A DNA stretch of 64,000 bases from Chaetoceros tenuissimus (lineage: Eukaryota > Bacillariophyta > Thalassiosirophyceae > Chaetocerotales > Chaetocerotaceae). The stretch spans positions 992,001 through 1,056,000 of the forward strand of contig BLLK01000058.1 in assembly GCA_021927905.1 (NCBI GenBank), written 5' to 3'. Both the position numbers and the translations under genes were made by a program. The stretch's first letter is position 1. Every line of letters begins with the position of its first letter. Of the stretch, positions 54,499 to 64,000 are shown piece by piece. The notes below the pieces were generated by a model that worked only from the letters and a program-made list of their open reading frames with translations, had not been told where the DNA came from and did no database searches.

Positions 54499-56334
54499 AT
54501 GTCAAAGGAGATACTGAACGTTCCCCGTCGCATACTAGATACGATTGCAGACAACAAGAAATGGATTACCGCTGCATCTCTGGAAATCACACTTGCTATA
54601 ATATCCTTCATAGCTTCCTCTATAGTAGTAATTAGCCTATGGAAAAAAACACCCATCAGTAATAGCGCAAGCAACTCTAGCTCTACTCGGAGCCGTGTGA
54701 GAAACAGAAATCGAGTAAGAATGCAAGATGATGCTGAATCAGATGAGCAAGAACTAGAATCTGGTTTACAAAAAAGCCCTTATAGGAGAATAGTGTTCGG
54801 GATGTGTGCATCGGATTTGTTCCTATCCATGGCAATTTTTATAGGTCCATTCTCCATGCCGAAACATATCCCAAATGCGCCATGGGGTTTAGGAAACTGG
54901 GTCTCTTGTACATTTGATGGTATATTTCTAACAATAGGTTGGCTTATGGGTGCCATGTATGTAGCGTTTATTTGTGCTTACTACAAATGTAAAGTAGTGG
55001 ATCGGATGAAAGATGATGAATTCGTAAGGATGGAGAAAAAAGTTCACATCTTCATCATTTCTTGTGTATTGGCAACAACCATTCTTCTAGGTTCTTTGCA
55101 AATTATGAATCCTCTTAGTTTTGGAACTTTTTGCGGCCCTTCTTTACAGTCACCTCGAGGATGTAGAATTGACCCAGAACAATTTGGGGAATGTTTAGAC
55201 GTTCCTTTGGCAAAAATGATTATATACGGACTTTGCCTTGGGGGTATCATTCTCACTTCATTAGGAATTATCCTATGGCACATGACGCGGTTGATTTCAC
55301 ATGTTCATAAGATGAATTTGATCTACATGACAATGTCAGGAAATAATCAGACAGTATCTTCTCAAACCACTGAAACAGGAACTGCTCAAAAGGTTTCAGC
55401 CCCACTATTTTTTCTGAAGAATACCATATTCAGAAAATTCGCAAATCGAGAAAAAAGTACAAAAGATGAACATGATGATCCAAATCATCAACAAATTATT
55501 GCAAATACAAGAGATGAAGAAAAGAATGATCAACAAATCAATTTCGTGAGATCAGAAAAACGCAAAGTTCGTTTTTCTGCTTCGCTCGAATCAGTTCCAG
55601 TTGGCCATTCGAGTCAACAAATAGGCAGTGCTAATAACAGAGAGTCTACGAGTACATCAAATGCAGTCGCGACTGAAAGTCAACGCGCCGCAGAAGAGAT
55701 GAGAAAATTGTATGCTCGTATGACTCTAACCCAAGCATTTCTCTTTGTGGGATCTTTTATTCTTTGTAACATTTGCACCCTTATTGTGGCCATTGTATCC
55801 GCAGCCGCTAATAAGACAGTCACAGAAATTTCACCAATCTTGCGGTACATTGTAACAATTACAAATCCATCATGGGGTATCATCAACATTTTAATTTTCA
55901 CCCGTCCATCGATCAGCTACTTCCGCAGAGAAAATCCCCAGTATTCCTGGTTTCAGTCCTTTTCACTTGTTTTGCGAGCTGGAGGTGGTGTACCAGATGT
56001 ACCTTCATCTAGCCGAAGCAACGAAGAACGTGACGAACCCGTTGAAGATGGAAGCGTAGTTGAGGACGATGCCAAAATTGTCAGCAGCATTAGCAGTGTC
56101 GCCTATGGCTACGAGGAAAAAGCCAAACCAGATCCAGTAGTAGTGAGTGCAGCATCTAACGTCTGTTCGTATGCAGAAAGTGATGCTGAGATAAGCGAGA
56201 AGGATTTAAGATTTCGAGACCGGGATAATTGGGGTCAAAATGACATAGATGTTAGAGCCAATATTTTTGACAGTCAGGATTTGCCAAGTTGCTTCTCACT
56301 GCCTGACATTGACGATAGCAACCAAGATTATTAG
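54499..56334 (+). CDS. Seven-transmembrane receptor-like protein
   Basis: A 611-residue protein in one exon with seven hydrophobic helices. They include LEITLAIISFIASSIVVISLW, FGMCASDLFLSMAIFIGPF, FLTIGWLMGAMYVAFICAYY, HIFIISCVLATTILLGSLQ, MIIYGLCLGGIILTSLGIIL, FLFVGSFILCNICTLIVAIV and ILRYIVTITNPSWGIINILIF. The last holds N-P-S-W-G-I, reminiscent of the NPxxY motif. Extracellular Cys residues before helix 3 and in loop 2 (FCGPS, GCRID, GECLD) could form a disulfide. A long intracellular loop 3 (about 275-400) and a Ser/Asp-rich tail are charged and disordered. The plan is a GPCR of the divergent kind found in protists. Ligand and G-protein coupling are unknown. Confidence 0.8.
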   Translation: MSKEILNVPRRILDTIADNKKWITAASLEITLAIISFIASSIVVISLWKKTPISNSASNSSSTRSRVRNRNRVRMQDDAESDEQELESGLQKSPYRRIVFGMCASDLFLSMAIFIGPFSMPKHIPNAPWGLGNWVSCTFDGIFLTIGWLMGAMYVAFICAYYKCKVVDRMKDDEFVRMEKKVHIFIISCVLATTILLGSLQIMNPLSFGTFCGPSLQSPRGCRIDPEQFGECLDVPLAKMIIYGLCLGGIILTSLGIILWHMTRLISHVHKMNLIYMTMSGNNQTVSSQTTETGTAQKVSAPLFFLKNTIFRKFANREKSTKDEHDDPNHQQIIANTRDEEKNDQQINFVRSEKRKVRFSASLESVPVGHSSQQIGSANNRESTSTSNAVATESQRAAEEMRKLYARMTLTQAFLFVGSFILCNICTLIVAIVSAAANKTVTEISPILRYIVTITNPSWGIINILIFTRPSISYFRRENPQYSWFQSFSLVLRAGGGVPDVPSSSRSNEERDEPVEDGSVVEDDAKIVSSISSVAYGYEEKAKPDPVVVSAASNVCSYAESDAEISEKDLRFRDRDNWGQNDIDVRANIFDSQDLPSCFSLPDIDDSNQDY

Positions 56335-56409
56335 ATCAAGAAACACTTTATAACAGAAGATATATTCTAAATACTATAGCGAGATTTATTTTACAATTGC
56401 AAATGATGA

Positions 56410-57318
56410 TTACACATTATCACTTGGAAAAGTACTTTGGAACGACCTACCATCTATGTTCATATCTATATCATTTTGTTTTTGTTGGAAAGGCTCTTCA
56501 TCCTTCATAGCCTCTTCAAATACAGTGTTGACACATTGCAAACCAACATCATTAAACATATTTTTAGTTGCAACTTTGGCTTTTTCCTTGACACAGAATC
56601 GTTTCATAAATTTAATGGAAGAGTCACTGCATTCTGCCTCTCTTGCTGCTCTTATTTCACTCTTGGCAAGAGTATAGCAGTTGGTCAAGTCCCAACCTCT
56701 GTAGTGCACATCATAAACATGCATGAGTTCATGCACCAGCACTTCATTTATTTCTTCTTGAGTCGATAATCTATTTTGACACAATACTATACTTAAAGGT
56801 TCAGGGCCTTTGACGAAAGCTCTTGCGCCCGATTCAGGTCCAACATCTCCACATTTCTGACAGGAGATTTGTAAGTCTATTCCTTTTTTAGGCATGGGTG
56901 ATTTTGGACTAGTAGTATTTGCTGATATCGATACATCTTCGTCTATAGCTGGCTTTGTAAATCTTTTCGTCAGTCTATTTCTCAGTTTTCCCATGACGCT
57001 TTCTTTAGTATTAGTTTGCAGCGTTTTTGTATCTCTTCCCTTCTCTTCTTGCGGTCGTTTCGCTTGCTCTGATTCATCTATTTGCGACCCTCCAAAGCCC
57101 TGCCTGCTAGTCTCTGAATGTGTCATCTTTGAATTAGAGGGTATATGTATTTGAACTCCATTTTGTATTGTTTGAAATGAAGCAATGTCTACTCCCATGG
57201 CATAGAACAGGTGACGCGTTTTAGAAGAAGCAGATGTCAGTGAAGACAAAAGCCGCTTTTCACATCGTGTACACTGGGCGTCTTTCTTTTTTTCTTGCTG
57301 CACTGTTTCCGTCATCAC
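56410..57318 (-). CDS. Mitochondrial inner-membrane peptidase ATP23
   Basis: A 302-residue protein in one exon. ATP23 is a zinc metallopeptidase and assembly factor for the Fo part of ATP synthase in the intermembrane space. Landmarks are an N-terminal CTRCEKRL, the C-x2-C in ISCQKCGD, SIVLCQNRL, the active site HELMHVYD with H196, E197 and H200, then NCYTLAKSEIRAAREAECSD and RFCVKEKAKVATKNMF, and a C-terminal VNTVFEEAMKDEEPF. All match the family order. An extra disordered Lys/Ser-rich segment of about 80 residues is inserted between the N-terminal CxxC region and the second one. The gene is divergent from the plastid-protein gene at 57721. Confidence 0.9.
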   Translation of the reverse strand: MMTETVQQEKKKDAQCTRCEKRLLSSLTSASSKTRHLFYAMGVDIASFQTIQNGVQIHIPSNSKMTHSETSRQGFGGSQIDESEQAKRPQEEKGRDTKTLQTNTKESVMGKLRNRLTKRFTKPAIDEDVSISANTTSPKSPMPKKGIDLQISCQKCGDVGPESGARAFVKGPEPLSIVLCQNRLSTQEEINEVLVHELMHVYDVHYRGWDLTNCYTLAKSEIRAAREAECSDSSIKFMKRFCVKEKAKVATKNMFNDVGLQCVNTVFEEAMKDEEPFQQKQNDIDMNIDGRSFQSTFPSDNV

Positions 57319-57720
57319 TTCTTTAGGGATATTTCACTGTGCCCAGACAAGACAATTACACTGGGTGGAAAGAAATACCATACAGTGATATGCTTCGATG
57401 ATCGATGAGTTGAACCAAGCGCTTGGTTGAACTCTTTCTCGATGCAATTGAAACTTTCCAGCTTCGTTTGTGTGTGACCGGGCACCGGACCCACTACGTA
57501 CTCTAGAACGTAATATTTGATGGCAAGTCATCTTTGTTAAAGGGCTAGCTTGAAGAAACAAGAGATATGACCCTTTCTCGTCTGTCCTTCATCAAATGAA
57601 GATAAGTGTGAGATTGGAGGAAAGCAACAAATAACAAAGCAACAAGCAACACTGTGAAGTCTCAAGTGTTTAGTATAATAGTTTAGTACTATGCCATAAT
57701 CGAAAACGCCCCTACCAAAT
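57319..57720. promoter_or_regulatory. Divergent intergenic region, ATP23 and plastid-protein genes
   Basis: These 402 bases lie between two outward-reading genes for organelle proteins and should contain both promoters. No named element is recognised. Confidence 0.5.
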
Positions 57721-58653
57721 ATGAAATCTACGGCAAAAAGGATAGCGATATATGCATCATGGGGTGCCATCTTAACGGTTGCAAAAGCATTCCATGCTCC
57801 GTCTTTACCAAGTCGGCCCTCTTTTGCACAATCTTCAATATCTTCCTCTCAGCTTCACATGACACTGATACCTATCGACCGTGAAGACCTTTCAGAATTA
57901 ATCACAAAGCGTCTACCGACACCAGCTCAATATGCTACTTACTGGGGTAGAACATCTCGAGAACAATATAATGCTGCATTTGAATCATTTGGTGTATCGT
58001 TTCTAGGAGTTTTTGCAGCCTACTTTTTAAGTTTCGCAGTAGGGCAATTTGTAGCGACAATATTAGGTATGATTGCAGGATCATGGACATTATTAGGACC
58101 AGAATGGAAAGCCTATCAGCGGAATTGGGAACTGACAGGTGGAAGGGAGTTGGTAGATCCTTGGACTTATAGTGAAGAGGACGAAGATAATAGGGGTTTA
58201 TATGGTGCATTCTATTTTGGGAGAATTCAAAAAGTTTGTGTGGTGGAGGATCCAGGCGATAGTCCTGATTTGGAATATAGTTTAGACGAATTTGAAGGAT
58301 ACACCATGGAGACGGATGAGATGGAAAAACTTACCGGAGATCCGTACATTTTACGTTTGTTAGTGACTGATGATGAAGATGATGACGGAAGTGGAAGAGA
58401 ATTGCAAATTCATGCAAGAATGAGTGAAGAATACTTGGATTTGGAAGTTGGTATGCCAGTTTGTACCATTTTATTTTCACAATCACAAACGTTTGAGTCT
58501 CTGGCTGCAATGACTGACTTTGTGGTTCCTGATGCTGGTCCCTGCTACATTGGAGATTATCCATACATAGACCGACCTGTACTGGAAAGTATTCTGACAA
58601 ATGATGATGAACTTTGGGAGTCTTTGAGGGCAGAAGGGAGATATGGGTGGTAA
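57721..58653 (+). CDS. Plastid-targeted membrane protein of unknown function
   Basis: A 310-residue protein in one exon. The N-terminus looks like the bipartite pre-sequence of complex plastids: a signal peptide (AIYASWGAILTVAKA) followed at the cleavage point by F-H-A-P-S in the KAFHAPS motif, then a Ser/Pro-rich transit peptide. The mature part has TPAQYATYWGRTSREQYN and one or two hydrophobic helices (FLGVFAAYFLSFAVGQFVATILGMIAGSW). An acidic soluble domain of about 170 residues follows (PWTYSEEDEDNRGLYGAFYFGRIQKVCVVED and IPY-like CYIGDYPYIDRPVLESI). I do not recognise its family. Conserved-looking motifs and targeting support a thylakoid or envelope protein. Confidence 0.78.
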   Translation: MKSTAKRIAIYASWGAILTVAKAFHAPSLPSRPSFAQSSISSSQLHMTLIPIDREDLSELITKRLPTPAQYATYWGRTSREQYNAAFESFGVSFLGVFAAYFLSFAVGQFVATILGMIAGSWTLLGPEWKAYQRNWELTGGRELVDPWTYSEEDEDNRGLYGAFYFGRIQKVCVVEDPGDSPDLEYSLDEFEGYTMETDEMEKLTGDPYILRLLVTDDEDDDGSGRELQIHARMSEEYLDLEVGMPVCTILFSQSQTFESLAAMTDFVVPDAGPCYIGDYPYIDRPVLESILTNDDELWESLRAEGRYGW

Positions 58654-59680
58654 ATATACAGATTATTGATGGTGCAGCTGGCCAATAAAACATCATAGAA
58701 CAATTGAAATGGAAATTGCTTGAATTGGCTTCGCAAGATGGCTCGATTCGCTTCTAGTCTTCTTTTGCTATAAATATATTAAAAAATAGTCACATAATTT
58801 AGTCAACATGGATGATATCAAACAAGTATACCATCCAAAAACAAGTATTAGATAGCAACAAAAAACATTTTTGGCGGTTAAAGAAACGGTTGGAACTTCC
58901 AAGAACCTGTCAACATTTCTTGACACGACCTTTGGAAGTTGCAAAGTTCCTCACCTATCACAATCATACAGCTGAACAGAATTCATAAAAGAACACGACT
59001 CCTCAATAAAATGATAGATAGAAACCAACAACAAGCAAAGAATCCGTACCCTTTTCAAGACAATGAGCGAAGAGGATGGATATATGACATTCTGCTTTAT
59101 ATGAGAAGTTGCATTGTTTCAAAAATATGCACAAACGCGATATTTTGCTCTTTGAATTTCAAGATTTCAAGCTATCATCTTGGTGAAATGTCAGAGTGTT
59201 CGGAATGCGTATTGAATTTATCCACGCACAAAGCGCAACACGAAATGCGGTTTTGATTTTTTTCGCATAAAATCTTGAAAGATATGGTGCTGTCTAGTGG
59301 GAGTTTAGGCTGGACAGAAACTATAGAACTGAAACGAACTTTTAAAACAATGCTTTTTATCTAAAAAATGGCGCGAACCAGTTCATCAAAAATGTCATAA
59401 TCGTATCTTTACTAACGAAGGACAGACGCCCAACATCATGGATTGAGATCCCTTTCTGACTGTGATCTCAGATCTTAGATCAAACGAGTACTACGAGTAC
59501 ACTGCTCAGATACTCAGATACCGAGACAACCCTTACATAAATAGAACGCTTGCCATTTAGTTCCTTACAACAACATCAAAGCCATACTTCTACAGGTACT
59601 ACTTTTATTCAACAGTTCTTTGGGTATAATCATAACAAGAGAATAAAAAGTCCTTTTCCTCTCGATCGTTTTCAAGCAAC
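58654..59680. other. 1-kb intergenic region with short repeats near its right end
   Basis: No gene is supported. A 105-codon frame (58939-59256) has no recognisable features. Near 59463-59520 lie an imperfect palindrome and two short direct repeats, listed separately, upstream of the gene at 59681. Confidence 0.5.
59463..59542 (+). promoter_or_regulatory. Candidate promoter elements with palindrome and direct repeats
   Basis: An imperfect 20-bp palindrome (TGATCT at 59463-59468 to AGATCA at 59477-59482) is followed by two cgagtac copies 9 bases apart and two ctcagata copies 8 bases apart. A TATA-like cataaata lies near 59535. The cluster is about 140-220 bases upstream of the ATG at 59681, a position suited to promoter elements. 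Function is inferred from position only. Confidence 0.35.
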
Positions 59681-60701
59681 ATGTATTCCAAGCGCTTCTT
59701 CCTTTCTACTGCTCTACTCTTGACTCTTGCGAACACCTCTTGGTCGCGTCCCTTCTCTCCTAAGCCAACTGCTCTCAAGAAGTTGCCTGATACCAAGAAA
59801 GCTGGTGCTAGTACTGCACTTCTCGACGAAGATGAGGTGGACATCACACTCGAATCTTTGTTGAAAGGGAAAACTGATGTCAAGTCTACCCCAAAGCGTC
59901 TTCTGACAAAGCTAACTTCTCCAGACCGTCTTCCATACACCATATCTTTTATTCTCTCTGCAGTTTATGGCTACTTTTTCGTGACCAGAGACCCAAGTGA
60001 AGTTCAGAAGTGTAAATTCTACACAGATGGATTCTGTGTTACAAACTTGGAAGAGATTGATGGTATCAGAAAATGCCCTGGGCCTAATAATAGCCATAAG
60101 TGGGCTTGGTATGAAGATGTAATTTTTACTATTCTGTCCCTTGCAATCCCTTTCACCAAGTTCAAGGGTGAAGGTCTAACCTTTGACATCAAGGCAGCAG
60201 TGCCTCTCATCATTTTTGGTCACGGATTTCTACATAAATGGATTTCTGGCCAGAAATGTTCTATTCTCGATGAAGAACTTAACCGAATTCTACAAGATTT
60301 TCGTCAATGTGCTGACTGGGATCATGTTCTTCATTTTTAGTGACCTTCCAAGCAGAAGACCAATGACTTTGATTCTTGCTGAGGTTCTAATCATTTCAAA
60401 ACTTATTGTGCAAGTAAGTTTGGACAAAGTTGAGAGCGGAAATGCGATTTCAACACTTTTCCTTGTAAGTCAGTTGTTGATTGGATACCTTGGTGCAGTC
60501 GCTCCATCACCTAAATCGACAAGATTGGTGGGCCAGACATTCATCTTCCCTTGCCTTGTATCACTACTCGAGTTCCTCAATTGTGATTTCTTGCACAAAA
60601 TTGGTGGGCATACTGTTTACGACTTCGCCCTCCACATTTCTGTTATAGCATCTCTTTTGCCACCTACCTTTAAGGAGTTGAAAGAAAAGTTTACTGAATG
60701 A
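59681..60701 (+). CDS. Multi-pass membrane protein, one apparent frame break
   Basis: The first frame (59681 to about 60298) encodes a signal peptide (FFLSTALLLTLANTSWS), a charged stretch, a membrane helix (YTISFILSAVYGYFFV), a Cys-bearing segment (CKFYTDGFCVTNLEE) and GHGFLHKWISG. From about 60299 the coding sense moves to the next frame, which gives further hydrophobic helices (VLTGIMFFIFSDL, ILAEVLIISKLIVQV, FLVSQLLIGYLGAV, FALHISVIASLLPP) and ends at 60701. The shift falls in a run of four T at 60298-60301. No intron with a donor of the right phase explains it, so a one-base indel (mutation or assembly) is likely. The product would be about 340 residues. I do not recognise the family; plastid or ER targeting is possible. 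Confidence 0.65.
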
Positions 60702-60872
60702 GAATATTCTGTAAAGTTCCGCAACTTTTAATTCTGAAGATGAGATAGGATAAGACAATATAAACTTATTTTTCAACCTGGAAGTTCTGTATTAATTTTT
60801 TTACTTTATTAAAATTTTAGTTTCTTCTTTATCAACATTGAAATCACAAAACTTGATGGTAGTATAGATTAT

Positions 60873-63747
60873 TTACATAGCATAACCATTTGAATATAGC
60901 TGGAACCTATCATAGAGCCAAGTACCACTGTGCATCATAGAAGATTCAATCAGCTGTAGTGCCCTCTGCTTAACTTCTTCATCAGAGGTATGAAGCATGA
61001 GTCTATTTTGGAATCCAATGAGAGCTTTCTTTCCTCCATAACGAGGTCCTGAGAAGCAGGGATAATTAGACTTGTACATCATGATTTCGACAAGACCAAG
61101 AGCAATTTGAGAATTCGCACGTGCTGCCTCAAAACCAGCAACAAATAAACGCTTGAATTCGGCAAAACATTCAGAGTTAATTCCTCCCATCACATCTATG
61201 TAGTCTTGAGTTAGTTTGAAAGGAGCACGCTCAAAGCTAAACTCGTGACCCGGAGCCATACCCATGGCAAAACCAAAGTCGATGAAGATTAATCTTCCTC
61301 TGACATCAATCATGATGTTTCCATTATGTCTATCCTTCAACCCGAGAAGGTAAGATACCAATGAATAACCAACTAGACTGAGCATGAAATTGCGTTGAGC
61401 AGCCTTGAATGATTTTGTGTCTGGAGTACCATAGATCATTTCAAAATAATCCCTGAGGTTTCCACTCTGAGGAAACATTTCAGACTTCTTCAAAGAATCA
61501 ATAGAAGTTGAGTCAATTAGGAACTCAATCATTCCAGTATCTTTCGATGTACTTAAAATGCGATATGTCTTGAGCCATATAGGAAGCGAGGCCTTTGCGA
61601 AAACGGACTGATAGAAGTGGATCATTTGCATAACAAATACCTCTTGCCTCAAATCATCGTTAGATTTGATCATAACCCCAGAAACCTCAGTTGTGGCTTC
61701 ACTGTCAATAATATTAGATTCAAGGGCGCTGGTCAACATTTTCTCACTCTTTTTATCCCAGTTGTCGCCTCGACAAATGAAAGCTGTTGCACGCTTAATA
61801 CTCTCTTCGTCAATCCCATCATTTTCAACCTTGTGTACAACTCCCCCATCAACAAGCATTGAACCACTATTTGCTCCTGACACAACAGAGGACTCATCAT
61901 CTTCTCCACGATTCTCCAAAATTGGAACACTACTAAGAGGTAATTTTGCTAGCATCGACTTTTGCTTTTGAGGAAGACGGACCTTAAGTTTTGATGGAAT
62001 TCGAGCAATATTCTCCTTCACAAAACTTCGCAACAAGTCATTGCCCCTTTTACTCTTGTCGAATGAAGATGTATCTTTCAGTGAATGCGAACTGGGGTTG
62101 TTCTCTTCATCTGCTACCTCCTTTTCGATTTCGTCCTTCCAAAGTAAAGATTTACTGCTGTTAGCCTCAAGTTCAACTTCGACATCTTCCATACCCTTTT
62201 CATCGTCTCCCTCGGTGATAGGGTCCATCATTTTGTTTTCTGGAACTTCATACTGCAAGTGTAAATATTCTGCAGTGTCAAGAGTGGCATTTTTCATTCC
62301 TCCACGATGGTGGCTGATTTGCTCCCCTCTACGAGTGAAGAAATACATTACTACAGGACATCTTTCGTTTGTATTGAATACTCTTGTTTCTTTAGAAACA
62401 ATGGAGCAAACTCTTCTCCATGTATCAGAACTATTGCATAACGGAACATAGACACAAGAAGGAATCTCAAGCTTTGCGGTTAATCCTGGAGCAGCTTTTT
62501 TACGTTCGTCCCTTTCCATAAATCTTAGATCTTCCGCAACATTTGTCAAATTTCTTGTAAAATCTCTTTGATTCTTGAAGAAATCATATCTTGCCTTTTG
62601 TGCAGGAGTCAAGTCTTGCAAAAATTGAGATTCTTGCCTATGATATCCATTTGCTTGTTCCTCGTCATCATCTTCACCATCAGTTTTTTTCTGAGACCAA
62701 ATTTGATATGGATACAAGTTATGAGAGTCACGCTCCTCTTCTAAAATTCGGATCCATTTTTTCATATTCTCTTCGCTATCGGCTCTCATACGAAAGAAGT
62801 AATTCAAGTTATGGACTTCAAACATGTATGGATATTTTGCATCAGATACAGGAGTCTCCATAATAACAGCACCATCCAATGGCATAGCACGAATCAACCT
62901 CCCGCCTTCCGAAGGATGCACATTGTAGCAGAACAACATTCTTTCAGAAACTGCAAAGTATCTAGTCTTCCATCCCTTTTGACTACAACAGCTAGTCCTT
63001 ACTAAGCGTTTATAAAGCAAGTTTCCTCCAAATGTCCCTGCTTCCAACAACTCCTTCTGTGCATTTGAAAGCTGACTAGCGTTGAACATTCTGTCAGCTT
63101 GTTCCATAGTATCATATTCCTGCTTTGTAATTTGTCCTTTCTCATAAAGCCTTTGCAATTCATGTTTCCTTGGCGTTCCATACACCACACATCTCTCGAT
63201 ATTCAACAAGAGCTTGACACATCTGGTATAATACAAGGCATTGAAATTAGGATTAGGCTCTCCGCTTGGCAACTCTGGCTGATAATCTTCAATAGCACCC
63301 TGCAAGATCCAATTCAACTGTAGAGCAAAATGCAAAGAATGCTGAGCGATAATTAATGCAAATCGTTCCAAGATAGCATCATCCCAATTTGCTTCAAGGT
63401 GAATAATCATATGAGCCAACTGCGGCAAGTAAAACTCGATCCCGTCGAATACATCTCTACGCCCTGAATAACGAGTTACAAATTGAGCCATGAATTCCAC
63501 AACGGAGGGATCGTCTCTGAATTGCCAGATGAGCATCATTACTTTGTCCATAGGTACGCGACCTTTATTTTCTTTGCCAAATACATCTTCCACCAATCTA
63601 AAGAGAGACATTAAAATTTCAATTAGAAAAATGAATATGAAGAAAATATGAGATTCTACCCAAATAAGGAGATATGGGAACATGGAATCTCCGTACTTAC
63701 TTGGACTTGAAAGCCTCCTCTTCTGCCAATTTGCTATTGACCACCAT
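60873..63747 (-). CDS. Phosphatidylinositol 4-kinase, type III beta-like, with PH domain
   Basis: A 923-residue lipid kinase in two exons (63747-63701 and 63597-60873; 103-bp GT-AG intron). Exon 1 encodes M-V-V-N-S-K-L-A-E-E-E-A-F. An N-terminal lipid-kinase-unique/helical region (RDDPSVVEFMAQFV, LQLNWILQGA) is followed by a PH domain at about 210-310 (LVRTSCCSQKGWKTRYFAVSERML to MKKWIRILEEE). A disordered linker leads to the catalytic domain (about 640-920) with DDLRQEVFVMQM, the catalytic loop KDRHNGN, the metal-binding IDFGF, and the C-terminal APFKLTQDYIDVMGG. The catalytic motifs match PI4K beta/Pik1, which makes PI4P at the Golgi. A PH domain inside a PI4K beta is not found in animals or yeast and resembles plant PI4K alpha-type targeting. 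All key residues are present. Confidence 0.92.
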
Positions 63748-64000
63748 CTTGGATATAGACTCAAGTGTAATTGACAAGTTTCTAACCCTGTCTAGATTCA
63801 ATCTACTATTCAGAAACTTGATAGCAAACAGGCAAGTAATAGAGCAGCAGCATATTATTTCAATAGCTCGGAAGTTTCTCCTTTTTATCCCCGTTGGCCT
63901 GCCTGCCGCTCGCCAACGCTCGCCAAAGAAGTTTTTCAATACATGTCTAATTTATTATTATTAGACACCTTGAATTAGCCAGTCTTGTCTATAAGCAGAC

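Noticed and set aside
58861-58960. Heat-shock-like GAA/TTC array near ggaacttccaagaacc
   Set aside because: The spacing of the GAA and TTC triplets does not match the nGAAnnTTCn pattern.
58939-59256. 105-codon plus-strand frame in the 1-kb spacer
   Set aside because: It has no domain, no coding-like composition and no supporting context.
1-64000. tRNA, rRNA, CRISPR arrays, retroelement or DNA transposon copies
   Set aside because: I looked for T-loop signatures, regularly spaced repeats, reverse-transcriptase, integrase or transposase motifs and long terminal repeats, and found none.

Overview
This is nuclear DNA of a photosynthetic stramenopile, most likely a centric diatom. The lineage call is inference and rests on five things seen together. 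Two secreted Lys/Ser-rich (SKSSKS) type I membrane proteins are of a kind typical of diatoms. One precursor has a plastid pre-sequence with a KAF/ASAFAP-type cleavage motif. There is a divergent EF-1alpha of the sort kept beside EFL in some diatoms. There is an IFT122 gene, which implies a flagellated stage. Introns are short (mostly 57-112 bp) with GT-AG ends in AT-rich DNA. I recognise about 24 genes. No rRNA, tRNA, CRISPR array or mobile element was found.

Layout. 1-5.5 kb: a tandem pair of GAF-like/HPP membrane proteins. 5.6-6.9 kb: divergent EF-1alpha. 7.3-9.8 kb: PP2A scaffold (A) subunit. 10.4-20.65 kb: one very large gene for a modular surface protein, crossed by about ten single-base frame breaks and without a visible start. 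20.8-23.4 kb: RecQ helicase with an NZF finger, divergent from a GCNA-type SprT protease (24.1-26.0 kb). 26.2-26.9 kb: a PH-like protein. 27.0-31.3 kb: the two SK-rich secreted proteins. 31.8-35.4 kb: IFT122. 35.7-38.9 kb: a secreted beta-trefoil-like plus chalcone-isomerase-like protein. 39.8-42.2 kb: a tandem pair of COPI-associated/EF-hand membrane proteins. 42.6-44.1 kb: nucleolin-like protein. 44.4-46.7 kb: protein O-fucosyltransferase-like. 46.9-48.1 kb: unknown Ser/Pro-rich protein. 48.6-51.6 kb: DDX11/CHL1 helicase. 51.9-54.0 kb: YrdC/Sua5 domain fused to EF hands. 54.5-56.3 kb: 7TM receptor. 56.4-57.3 kb: ATP23 peptidase. 57.7-58.7 kb: plastid membrane protein. 59.7-60.7 kb: multi-pass membrane protein with one frame break. 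60.9-63.7 kb: PI4-kinase beta type.

Themes. Three neighbouring paralogue pairs (HPP, SK-rich, COPI_assoc/EF-hand) show that local tandem duplication is common here. Several proteins are unusual domain fusions: GAF+HPP, YrdC+EF hands, trefoil+CHI, NZF+RecQ and COPI_assoc+EF hands. Two DNA-repair genes (RecQ and GCNA) share one divergent intergenic region, and a third (DDX11) lies further on. The giant broken gene is the clearest anomaly, because the coding sequence around it is nearly free of frame breaks.
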